NCBI RefSeq assembly: GCF_036785885.1
Contig: NC_092329.1
Coordinates: forward strand, 5,208,001 to 5,272,000
Reading direction: 5' to 3'
From: Coffea arabica
Lineage: Eukaryota; Streptophyta; Magnoliopsida; Gentianales; Rubiaceae
Length of the DNA stretch: 64,000 nt
Shown: positions 26,501-37,500 of the stretch, piece after piece
Layout: every line of letters starts with the position of its first letter
Position numbering within the stretch: position 1 is the stretch's first letter
Position numbers and translations under genes: made by a program
The notes under the pieces: model-generated
The model's database searches: none
The model's input: the letters and a program-made list of their open reading frames with translations, nothing else
Told to the model about the DNA's origin: nothing

Positions 26501-28333
26501 TCTAGGTGTGGATTTTTTTCCTTTTCTTTAAATTTCTTATTTCTTGGATGTTGTCCAGTATTTGATTTTGTAAGCTTGAAGTTTGTGGCTTTAAGGTTGA
26601 ATTGATGCACCAATGCCTGTCATAGACTAACTATTTAATATCTTATTGGGTTCAGGGCAGCTTCAATGTCACCAAATGCAAGAATAGCAAGAATTGCTTC
26701 TCTTGAAAACATGCTAAGCATCTCATCCAACTCACTTGTAGCAATGGCTTCACAGCTTTCAGAAGCTGAAGAACGGGAGCGAGCTTTTACTAGTCGTGGA
26801 CGATGGAATCAACTACGGTCCATGGGGGATGCCAGAAACTTGCTCCAGTACATGTTTAATTCTCTTGGAGATGCAAGGTTTTTTTCTACCTGCTCTAGAC
26901 TCTAGCTTTTTTGCAGATTCCATCCCTTTTTCTTTGGCAGGGCTCTGAAATTTCTTTTATAAATAATCCTCAAAGCTTGAATGTTAAGTGCAGTATGTCT
27001 TTAGGTGTGTTTTGTGCCAAACTACTTAGCCCTGTTATATGGTGGCCTGCTTTCTTATTTTGACACCTTTCTTTACTTACTTCTTTGAGGTGCCAAACTA
27101 GAATTCATCTTTCCATTTCTATCAAATAGACACATGATAGAGGGAACAGAATGTAGGTCCCTTAATAGCTGCCCCATATTCTTGCCTGCGACATGAATAG
27201 ACTTGGTGTCTTGGTGAGCTTGAATAGCTAGCGGAAAGTATTGTTGCTTTGCAACAGTGTCAAATTTTCATTACAACACACGTTTTTCTGAAACTTTTAC
27301 CATCTAAAAAGATATATCCGTCAGGCAACGAGGAATTTGACTTTCAAAACACACCTCATCATTTTCTAACGCTATTCATAGGTGCCAGTTGTGGGACAAA
27401 GAAATTGAAATCAAGGAGATGAAGGAGCAGCTCAAAGAACTTGTGGTTTTACTGCGACAGAGTGAAATTAGAAGAAAGGAAACTGAGAAGGAGCTCAAAG
27501 TTAGAGAGCAGGCGGTTGCCAGTGGATTGGCCACACCGCCACCCGTAAGCTTCCACATTCTTGTAATAGTTTCATTTAGTTCTCCATTTCATTTGCAATG
27601 CTCCTACATGTTCCATTGGGGCTGCTTTGCCATTTTGATGGAGGGAAAAAAATTATGGACTTAAAAGATGTCACTGAATACTATTTCTCTTTATGAATCA
27701 CCTCTACGGAGCTGGTTCTGACTTCACTCGACCTTGTTGGCCTCATATTTGCATCTAATTCAACAGTTCTCATGCAAGTTACACTAGTTTCTACTGCTTT
27801 CTATCCTTCAGTTCCTTTTCTTGCTGTTATTCCTTTAAGCAGGTTTTTGATTATGTACAATTCTCCATGAACAGGCTAACTCTAACAAACACTTGGCTGA
27901 TGAGATGAGCAGTCCCCTGTCTCCGATCCCTGTGCCAGCACAGAAACAGCTCAAGTATACTGCAGGCATTGCTAATGCTTCAGTAAGAGAGTCAGCAGCC
28001 TTCATGGATCAAACTCGAAAGGTTGCTTTACTGCATGTTTTCTTTTACCAGTTTACTGTCCATTTGCCTGGTTGGTTTCACACGTGATAAGCTCGGGTTT
28101 TGCAGATGATGCCAATTGGACAGTTATCAATGAAGAAATTGGCAGTCGTCGGGCAAGGTGGGAAATTATGGAGGTGGAAGAGGAGTCATCATCAATGGCT
28201 ATTACAGTTCAAATGGAAGTGGCAGAAGCCATGGAAACTCTCAGAATGGATTAGACACAGTGACGAGACTATCATGAGAGCAAGGCCTCGCCAGCAGGCT
28301 CTACCGGATATCATGTGTAGAAATAGACGGTAG
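17551..28333 (+). CDS. FRA1: Kinesin-like protein FRA1 / KIN-4, 25 exons
   Basis: The exons are 17551-17694, 19398-19544, 19655-19804, 19912-20165, 20832-21019, 21105-21229, 22119-22155, 22262-22353, 22463-22573, 22698-22811, 22940-23027, 23202-23314, 24178-24276, 24361-24474, 24571-24687, 24782-24862, 25103-25174, 25763-25856, 26094-26125, 26211-26308, 26407-26505, 26656-26877, 27382-27544, 27875-28021 and 28106-28333. Phases agree throughout, giving 1042 residues (Arabidopsis FRA1 is about 1035). The N-terminal motor (about 15-375) has the P-loop GQTGSGKT at 96-103, switch I SSRSH at 231-235 and switch II DLAGSE at 275-280. The neck NKPVINRDP follows, then long coiled-coil segments and a very basic Trp-rich C-terminus ([12 protein letters not shown]). 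Known role: a plus-end-directed microtubule motor needed for ordered cellulose microfibrils and delivery of wall material. Intron 3 ends in the rare acceptor AAG. Intron 6 holds a tandem duplication and intron 12 a MITE. No key motor residue is missing. Confidence 0.96.
21838..21952. repeat. About 58-bp tandem duplication in FRA1 intron 6
   Basis: Two slightly diverged copies share ACGTATCAGATGTACGTTTA (second copy ATGTATCAGATGTACGTTTA) and CTTGTGCTTAACAGGCTAAG. They lie well away from the splice sites of the intron spanning 21230-22118. Confidence 0.85.
23938..24106. mobile_element. MITE copy in FRA1 intron 12, GTGTTTGGAT family
   Basis: The interior (TGTGATGTGATGTATGTGAG, then AAAAAGGTAATTGGGAAGAT) matches the copy at 35479-35644 almost base for base, but the terminal inverted repeats have diverged (left TTTTGGATTGTAAATTATTT, right CAAATAATTTCCTAACCAAA). 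It sits about 70 bp before exon 13 (24178). Confidence 0.85.
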
Positions 28334-29252
28334 TTTGTTGTTCTTGCTTGTACATTCTTCTCCTTCCCTTTTCGGCTCTCAACACATGGCACAATGAAGT
28401 ACGTGGAAATGATTGCAGGTAAATTTAGCTGCTTTTCAGTCCTAAAATCAAGTAAATGATTTCATTGTCTTTCAGGATGACTTGTATTTTGCTGACATTG
28501 CTAGACTCCCAATAACCTATGTTATATACTTGTGGATTAATCCTTCTTTTCCCGTGCCAATTGTTCTTGTTCCTGAGTTATGGCGATGAATTTCTTACAT
28601 ATGCATGTATATATTTATTGCATATGAAGCAGGTGCTGTGTGAAAAGGCAGTTCGGGGAAATTTTTGTCGATTCTTGTACAGGACCAACTGAAGTTTGGA
28701 AGTTTTGTTCAGACTTGGAATTTTGTAGAAGTTGAAGTTCATCAGCTGCATCATCTCAATCCATGTGGTGTCATCACGCAGGACTCCAGCGTGAAGCAGC
28801 AACAAAATCAAATGATAAATGGGGGAGTTGCAACGCCAATTCACCACTGTAAATCTTTGTGGTCATGCCAACATTTTGGTCAAATATAAAAATTTTGAAG
28901 GGAGCTGTCTCTTCAATAACTGACTGAAGCATGTCAATAATCTTTTCTAATCGTTTCTTTTCTTAGGTTTTCCCCTTTAGTTTTCGCCAATTCATTTTAG
29001 TATATATTGTGTTAAAGCCTGAAAGATTGATTTTGTGCAAAGAAATGAATCTTAAGCATTCTTTTTATAGCAGGGAGGTTCTTTTATTCTAGATTCTAGT
29101 TTGTATCTTAGTTGTGTGCAACTACAATCGAATTTCTGCAAAGGACAAAGAGAGAAAGCCTCCCATTTTAGCACTATATTGTACTGCTCTTTATTCTTAC
29201 CCTTAACTGGAAGAAAGTAAAAGTAAAAGGATATATAATGTTGCAAACAATT

Positions 29253-29300
<48 letters not shown>

Positions 29301-30287
29301 GCACACACACACAGTCTATTGATGATTCTTTTTCTTCTTTTCTTTTGTTGTTTAATTTAGACAAAAAGTGTCAGATATCGGATTAAATTTCAACCAGACG
29401 TTTTTGCTAGGAGTGCTTCATAATTTAGGTATTGGTGCTTTGCAAATTGCACCAATACGATGCTTTACCCTTCTGGCCTTCTATCAGCAGGCAAATGAAT
29501 GATGCATCTAACTTAGGGAGACCTCACTATTTTAGAAAGAAGCAATTTAATGGAGGTTGAAACTTTTTTAGTATTATAGAATATTCATGGATAAATATAA
29601 ATATTGATGTTGATAGGAAGCAAATTTAATCATTCACTATCACATGTTTATGTATGATAAAATTCAGAAAACAAATAATAGAAAGAACACCTATATCTAT
29701 TTTTGGAACACTATGTACGTAAGCATCTATTTATTCTCCAGCCACCTCGACTACATTCTGAAGTCTGAACTCTCAACTCAAAATTAAGTGCTGCACAGTA
29801 AAGTAGGATGATTAAAACAGCAAGCTAATTAATATTCTCAAAAGAAAAAAAAAAAGGCAATTAGTCTCCATTCCACCAAATCTTACACTTATCTAGTCCA
29901 TCACTCTCATCTTGACCTTTTTTTTTAATCAAAATATACCCTTCCCCCCTCTCTTCCTTTTTTTTCCCCTTAAAAAGAAACTTACATTCATGTCAATGAA
30001 CATGTAGGGAAGACAACTATTCTGAAACAGGACCGTATCATACTTCATCTCCTTAAATATTCATTGACTCTCAATTAGTGCCCAGAATCATGACCCTTTT
30101 TAAGATACGAAGGTGATGTCAAACTCTGAGCATTTTCTTTCGAGTATACAATATATACAATAGAGGGAATTGAACAGCATTATTCATCACATTGAGCGAT
30201 ACATAGATCATCCTCATACATGACCTTCTCCCTTTGGTTAAAGCTCAATCCTAAATCTGCCACTTCTGATCCCAGTAAGAAGTGAAC
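28334..30287. other. Region between the convergent FRA1 and 30288-32169 genes
   Basis: No gene is supported. The first several hundred bases are probably the FRA1 3' untranslated region, and the last part is the 3' flank of the minus-strand gene at 30288. Contents are AT-rich sequence and the large CT/CA repeat at 29256-29312. The arginine/glutamate-rich open frame at 29052-29312 is a translation of that repeat. Confidence 0.6.
29256..29312. repeat. (CT)n(CA)n microsatellite
   Basis: A run of about 21 CT units passes into CA units downstream of FRA1. Confidence 0.95.
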
Positions 30288-32169
30288 TCAGGTTTTGCAA
30301 CACCAAAAAGCATAATGCTCCTCCTTCCGCTCATTGCTTACAAGACCTCCACATTGCAAGCAAACAAAGCTGCTTCCATCAGAAAATGCATCCAGCACAA
30401 TCTGCTTCCTGCCGGTCTCTGCAAGTATTGAAGTTCCATCAACATCAAGCTCACGAGATTGGTCCACCTTGTTGTGTTGAGATGATTGAGAATTCAACGG
30501 CGTTGCCTCTGCAAGTGCACACTCAGCAAGCAGGGTTGCCAACTCATCAGCAGCAATACTTTCTTGAACTTTGTTCCTGTACAGCTCCCTAGCCCGGTTA
30601 AGAGCATGATATACAGCCTCTTCCCCACCTCTCATCCTCATTGCAATCACCACCTGCTACCAACAAGAACTATAATTAGATACGTTCAAATGAAGTAACC
30701 ATTCCTCAAGCTTTAAAATGTAACAGCATTTTCAGTACAAAAGAATGACACATTGAAACCATCAATCCATGTCCGCACTACAAAAGACGAGCATTTACAA
30801 CCTCCAACAGCCTAAAGGTACACACTACAAAAATGATAAATTGAAAACATTTGTAACTTAGCCATGGTTTACAATTCAAATCACTAATATCTCATCCAGT
30901 ACTACAAGCCTCAGAATATTTATGTAGAATGCTGTGGTCTCACAAGTCAGAATTCATGTCGCTTCATAGTTTTAGTTTGCACTCCTTACATAACATTAAA
31001 AGTCTCCTTAACCATATTGTTTACGATCTTAATTTTCAAAGGCCATTGTTAAAGCATATTAACATCAAAAGAAATAGTATAACGAATCAAACTCGAACAT
31101 TAAATTTAACTAGGCTACTGTTAACAATTTAGCAAATTATAGCAACAATTCTGTCAGTATCTACTAACTCTCTTTAACTGTCATCCTCAAGTGACCTAAT
31201 GGGACTAAAATTCTTACATCAATTCTGGCAAGTGAAAATACAACAAACCCCACTGAGAATCCTAGACAACTACCATCACTGAAAAACTCGACACCAAAGA
31301 GGAGGGCACACCCAAAAAAAAAAAAAAATTGATATGCAGCTATTGCAGTTCATTCAATACAAATAAAATCCCTCTTCTTCTTGCCCCTTGAGGAGGAATA
31401 AGGTATGCTTCGCTGCTTTGCTAGAAACCAAATGGTCCATGGCCAAATCAAAAGTAGAATCCCCAACAGGATGTGACATCAGCAGAGCAAAATGAGGTGC
31501 CCTGGTTTTGGCCCTCAAGGTCAAACCCTCCCCCATTTTCCCTCATGCACTGTAGCTTCACGTGGCAGAATTGGACATGATAGCGATTAGTAAGACGTTA
31601 ATTTGCATCAAAAACAGAAAGCATTGATTACGATGACTTTCCAGATTGGTTCGACAAAGTACACAGTAGAGAATAAGATTTTAGTTGAACCATGCACAGA
31701 GAGGCACAAACAAAGTTGAATTCGTTACTTGAAACATATTCAAGAAATTTGAGCACAATGCACTCTAGGAAACATATAAAATCACGAATAAAATCTCTAC
31801 TTAATAACCAATAGATCTGCAGCTCATGGCCCGTAGATGCTTCCAAGTACCAACGTGAATAAACGTAAAAAATAAATATAACAAACAACTCTGCAAATAA
31901 GCCCATTTCTTAATCAGCCATAACAACAGAGATTACTTGTAGGAGTCGAGAAAATCAAAAGAATTAGAACAAGGAAGGACGGGAGAGAGGAGTAATAAAT
32001 TAATTACCGCATGGAGAGCTTGGGAAGGATTGCCTTGCTGAATTAGTTGGCGAGCCGTCGAGAGCAGACCCGTCATGACATCGCTCTGGTCGGACGGAAT
32101 AGGTGGCGGTGGCGGTGGCGAGGAGGTGGAATCCGCCTCCATCATGTCAGCATCCATCCCGTGGTTCAT
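30288..32169 (-). CDS. Conserved plant protein of unknown function, C-terminal Cys/His motif
   Basis: Two exons, 32008-32169 and 30288-30653, join across a GT-AG intron to a 175-residue protein beginning [17 protein letters not shown]. After a proline run (residues about 18-25) comes an acidic and helical segment, [19 protein letters not shown], continuing into exon 2 as [20 protein letters not shown]. The last 30 residues contain [20 protein letters not shown] and then FWCCKT, a C-x2-C and H-x4-C arrangement that could bind one zinc ion. The intron joins the helix in frame (ALHA then VVIAM). I recognise the general pattern as a conserved small plant protein but cannot name a function. The Gln-Gly-Asn-Pro-Ser-Gln segment resembles a short helical-repeat (TPR-like) unit, which is inference only. 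There is no signal peptide or membrane segment. Confidence 0.85.
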
Positions 32170-32608
32170 GGCATATCAATTTTCAGTCTCACCACAAAAT
32201 GCTTCGTTTCTTAATACTAATCGATTATATTCTCATTCCACCAAAAATACATAAATAAATAAATAATTATCGTAATATGGTATCTATGCAGAAATAATTG
32301 CAGATACCACTTCTTACGAAGAAGTTGTGTGCTTAAAAAGAATGTCCAAAAAAAAAAAAAAAAACAGAGAAACTCAAGGCCAAGGCCGAGGGGAGAACTT
32401 TTCCGATTTGGAACTGGATGGTTCTAGGAATTTCTTCTTTTCAACAGTAGTTGTTGTCGCTGGCAATTGTACTTTCGAAGCGATAGTTTTTTTAGGGCCT
32501 TTTGGGCTTTGTTTAGGACTGGACTTGCGTCAGTTTTGTGGTGCCAATCTTTCAGCAACTTAACCCACAACACACAAAAAAAACAAGCTCCTTCATCCAA
32601 GAACTCGG

Positions 32609-33242
32609 GTCTATTTAGCAAACGAGCTTTTGGCTAAATTTGTCTTCTACCAATTTTTTAACAACTTTACGTTCAATAATTTCAAAAAACTCTTCAAAAT
32701 TTTTAAATTACACACTTTAAAATACCTAAAATACACCAAAAAAATTTCCATCTTCCACCTCAACCCACCACCACCTTCGATTCCGACACCGGCCACCTCT
32801 TTTTTTTTTCTTTCTTTCTATCCTCCTTCATCCCTCTCCTCCTCTCCTTCCCTATTCCTCGCCACCTCGCTCTCTTGCCCCCCCCCAACCACTCTCTCCT
32901 GCCCTCTCTGCCGAATCTGGTCATGCGACCAAATCGTGCTAGGAGAAGAGGAAGGGTGGCAAAAGAGGGAGATGAGGAGGGGGAAGGGGAGGAGAGGGGA
33001 AGAGGGAGAAGAGGGAGAAGAGGGGAAGAGAGAAAAAAACAAAAAAAAAAAGATTGTTTCGCTTGTTCCGGCTGGGAAGGAGAGGTGATAGGGGAGAGAG
33101 AAGGAAGAAAAAGAAGATAGGAAAGAAAAGGAAAAAGAAAAGAACAAAAATTTCCATCTTAAAAATTTTTCCTACATCTTTTACCGAAAACTACCATAAA
33201 GTTTTAGATAAACATCCAAAAAACTCATTTGTCAAATGGGGT
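32609..33242. mobile_element. Foldback element with pyrimidine-rich and purine-rich arms
   Basis: The outer ends are imperfect inverted repeats: TCTATTTAGCAAACGAGCTT at the left against the complement of AAACTCATTTGTCAAATGGG at the right. Inside, 32806-32930 is almost pure C/T and 32938-33150 almost pure G/A, so the strand could fold into a long hairpin. The centre holds the short palindrome TGGTCATGCGACCA. A related right-end sequence lies at 45224-45325. A clear target-site duplication was not found, so the exact ends are approximate. Confidence 0.6.
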
Positions 33243-33426
33243 CTCTTTTGGACTTGGATAACGACATGCGAGAGTTCAAATTATTTTTTACTGAATTAAT
33301 AGTTATTGAACCATAAAAAAATAAAAAAGAACTAAAACATGATGTTTATGAAGGAGAAATAACAATATAATAAAAAGTGGGACAGAGAATGGCACAGAGT
33401 GTGAGACAGAAGATCCGTTGCGGTTC

Positions 33427-33545
33427 AAATAACACCCTTACCTGGAGGGTGGGATGGATTGAGTGGTAGGAGGCGACTTTAAGTGAGATTCCGAGTTCAA
33501 AACCTCCCATTTGCACTAAATAAAATAAAAAATAACACCCTTACC
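33427..33545 (+). mobile_element. Mini-SINE (87 bp) flanked by a 16-bp target-site duplication
   Basis: The core at 33443-33529 is flanked by identical 16-bp copies of AAATAACACCCTTACC at 33427-33442 and 33530-33545. The core has a tRNA-like A-box (TGGATTGAGTGG) and B-box-like AGTTCAAAACC about 35 bp apart, and ends in an A-rich tail (AAATAAAATAAA). These are the marks of L1-type retroposition of a Pol III transcript. The body is far shorter than usual plant SINEs (about 150-350 bp), so it is either a truncated family member or a tRNA-derived retroposon. Confidence 0.85.
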
Positions 33546-34556
33546 CTAATGTAAACATAAAACAACATTATTAGCAGTTTTTATATTTTCTTTGGAGACT
33601 CTAAATCTTACAACAGGAAAAGAAAAAGGAGAGTGCTGGAGAGTTGAAACTGGAGACCGCATGCATGGTCACTTGATTAATGTACCTAGCAGCTATGCTA
33701 TGCTATGCTAGGTTTTAGGGACTAGTAGTAATATATTTATGCAAGTTATTCTTTATGAAAGGCAACACATAATTAGGAGGGGCAAGATTTATAATCTCAA
33801 AAACAATGAGACATCAAAAGGCCTTGGCACAATGAGTTTATGTCCTTAACCTTGGCAACTTAGAAGTATACGTTGATGCATAAAGTCAATTCGCCTTAAT
33901 TTTATCATTCTTTTGCAATTCTATAATTTCTTCCATTTCTTTATCGTTAAGAAGTTCGTTCAGCAGAAACAAAAGGATAACAGTCACAATATATTAATTT
34001 AGGAGTAATACTTGTAATTAGAGAGTTGTATAGAATCTCACTTGAGATTTTGTTAATTACCTTGGGAAAATGTACTAGCTAGATGGATCATTGAAAGCAT
34101 CAAAGATATGATTACTGCACTTACTTAGTTATCGTGTGAGATCGTTTATTGATTTGATAAATCATTTGACTCTCTCAAAAACTTTTCTGTTTGTTGTCTA
34201 TGTGGAAGGAATGCAAAAAAAAATTTCTTTTTTTTTTGGTTTCTTGTGGTTGTGAGCTGTAGCGTACGTACGATATCCCTAGCTTTAGTTCCTTGTTCAA
34301 TTGGTTTTCTACGGCTAGGTGCGAGTGTTAAATGAATGTGAAAAGTATTTAAAAGAATGGCGGCATTATTAAATTTAAAGCTTAATTTTACTTTCCTGCA
34401 AGAGCTTTAAGGGTGGTAGCATTGCAACTTCTCACCGTTATAAAATGCAAAAAAAAAAAAAATAAATAAATAAAGAAAAAGAAAATACCAATATACAAGA
34501 AAGACCGACATCGACTAGCTCACTGAGAGCTGACCAGGTCTGGTGCGTATATTCGA

Positions 34557-37500
34557 TCAATTTTCCTCCATTATAACAGCCTCTTTAATCTCTTGAATCA
34601 TTTTCAAGACTTGCCACATTGTCGGCCTCTGTTCCGGGGAGGCGACACTACAAGCAATAGACACCTCAAGAAGCATTTCTAGTTTGTTGTCTTCCCCTCT
34701 ATTTTCCTCATCCCTGCTTAGTTTCACCCAGTTCATCATGTCGCCGGGCATCAGAATTGGAAGTTGCGACGGATGCTTCCCGCTGAGAAGCTCAAGCAAA
34801 AGAACCCCAAATGAGTAAACATCTGACTTGGATGTTGTAGTATTGGCTTGAGTTTGGTCGTTGTTGAACTTGAGTGCTTCCGGAGCTTTATAGGCCTTAA
34901 AATCAGGGTGCTCCTCATCGGAGGAGGCGGCGGTGGCAGCGATGGTGGTTGCAAGGGCGGAAAGGCAATAGTCGGTAAGGCAGGCTTCGAAGTCGGAGCC
35001 AAGGAGGACGTTGGAAGACTTGAGATTGCCATGGACGAGCCTCCAAGCTTGGTGAATGTAGGAGAGGCCCTGAGCTACGTCCTCTGCTATTTTCAAGCAT
35101 GATGTCCAGTGAAGTGGCTTTGCTCTTGCTGACTTGGAACCTGAAGAATTACAATTACGTTTGCATGTTGACAAGTCAAAGAATTACAATTACGTTTGCT
35201 TGAGCTCGAGGGAAAAAGTGTTGCTTGTACTAGGATTGAGGTGATCCAGTCAAAGAATGCAACGTGGATGGATGGATTCACTAGAATCGCTACATAACTA
35301 TAACTAACTAGTTTGAAATCGCTTAAAATACTAGTAACATATTACTAAGATTGCTTTCCATTTGAAGGTAGGTTAGGTTATCCGTCTAATTCAAGTTAAT
35401 CCAACTAATCAAATTATTTTTAGAAGGAACTAGTAGATATTTTCTACAAGAAAAATAATATTCACATATAATTTATACGTGTGTTTGGATTGTAAGTTAT
35501 TTGAGATATTTTTACTGTAGCACTTTTTGTGATGTGATGTATGTGAGATAAAAAGGTAATTGGGAAGATAAAAAGGTGTATTGGAAATTATAATGGTGAT
35601 GTAAGCAAATATATTTGGACAAATAACTTACAATCCAAACACACTACTGGTTGACCTCCTGTATCAAAACAATTTTTCAATTTATTTTAAATTTTTTTAA
35701 AAAAATCAACACTTGACTCGAGGCCTCTATCTATCTTGGGGGTGCACTGACATTTTGGACCCACAATCTTTTCCCCAGGACACCTCTTGATTAAAAGGCT
35801 TAAAGAGATTGGTGGGGTCATCTTCAAAAAAAAAAAGAGAGAGATTGGTGGGGTCCAAGCCGAGACTATACTAGAAAGGTTGCCTAAAGAATAATGCTAA
35901 GGAAGTTGTGATACTTGAATCGTGATGGAACAATTCTTCAATTCTACCAAACCAAATAAACTAGGCACACGTGAAAGAGTGTTGTGTTTTCCCGAGCTTT
36001 ATTGCATTAATTATGCAGCTACCTACGGGTTAAATCAAAAGGGGCCTTCTTTTTTTGACAGGTGTCCATTCAGCAATATATTTCAAACTAATTTTGCACC
36101 CATTCGTAGAATATAAATTATTTAGTGTAGTTCATAAAAATATTTACATAAAATACAAATTTATTGTATAATCTATGATAACCTTTCTTAAATACATTAT
36201 TATTCAAAAATAGTCTTATAATGTAAATTTAAACATCTAATTCAGTGATTAATAATTCAAAAATGTAAAAAAAAAAAAAAATCGACAATATGATGATATT
36301 CAAAAACTTAAAAATAGGGAAGATCAAAACTTGGCTGATCTTCTATAAACAAAAGAATGGCCAACCCGTTACCAAAACATCAATTTTGGTGCTTAATTTA
36401 AATGGCATAAAGGTTAATGTGAAAAGAAAAGAAGCCGAATGAAATATTAATAAAAGATAGAATTCAGAATCAATCAAGTCATAGGAACACAGCAACCTTC
36501 TAAATCTATTCATGGCTAATAGAAACCAAAACGAAAACATAAGATGTATTTTGCTATTAAGTCAAAAACATAAAAAATCAAAAATAGTCTGATGTATATT
36601 GCATGATATGAATTGCTATATGACAATAAACTTGATACCTTGCCATTTATGTAATCAATGACACCTTCTTGTTCTTTAGAAGCTTTCTACCAAAGTCTAA
36701 AAAAAAAACATTGAAAACTGCACAAAATTTTTTTAACCCCAAAAACCTAGAAAATAAAAAAAAATTAATACGTTGTTGAAGACAATTAATAAATTGTCAA
36801 AGACAATTAAAAAATCGTGTAAAAACATAAAGTTTAAAAGGCCACTTTTAAATCACTAACCAAAAAAGCAATATGTGTTCTACTTGAATTGAAGAGTGAA
36901 TCCATAAATTGAAATAACAAATTAATTACAAAAACCTTGCCAGAAATAAAAATCAAACTGTAACTTTTGAAGACTTAGAAAATTCAAATTCAATGACCTA
37001 GTTATGAAGAAGGTGTAGGAAAGTACAGACCACATACAGCGAGCATAAACAAAATCCAAATGTGGTCCTTGCATTGAAGGGAATAAAAATAAAGTTCCAA
37101 ATCCAGTCCTTGCGTTGAAGTTAAAAAAAAAAAAAACTTTCCAAAAAAATTGTGGAAAAGTGTAAACATCTGCTTTGCTTGATAAAGTGATGAGCAATAG
37201 ACTGAGAACCATATATATGAGTAAAAATGTAGGGCATCGATAGCGATAATCTAGTAAATATAATCTAATATTTGAATTGATGTTTCGAACTTTTGAGTTG
37301 AAGATGAGAGAGAGTTAAAAACATAATTCAAAATTATTTATACTAATCCCCAGGAAATTTAGGTTTGACGATTAGGGTTAAGGAAAAAAAAAAAGGTGAG
37401 AGAATGGAAGAGATAATTATGGAAGGATTATCTAGAATTGTAAAGTCAAGAGAAAAAAGAGGGATAGGATAGCGTAGGTTATTAAAGGGTTAACTCATAG

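Larger units (their letters stand above)
32170..34556. other. Intergenic region with a foldback element and a mini-SINE
   Basis: It lies between the divergent side of the 30288-32169 gene and the 3' end of the receptor pseudokinase. It holds the foldback element 32609-33242 and the mini-SINE 33443-33529. Open frames at 32630-33299 are low-complexity translations of the foldback arms. The rest (33550-34556) is AT-rich without recognisable features and must include the pseudokinase 3' untranslated region. Confidence 0.6.

Noticed and set aside
29052-29312. Open frame rich in RERERE
   Set aside because: It is a translation of the CT/GA microsatellite.
32630-33299. Overlapping open frames on both strands
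   Set aside because: They translate the pyrimidine/purine-rich arms of the foldback element; low complexity and no domain.
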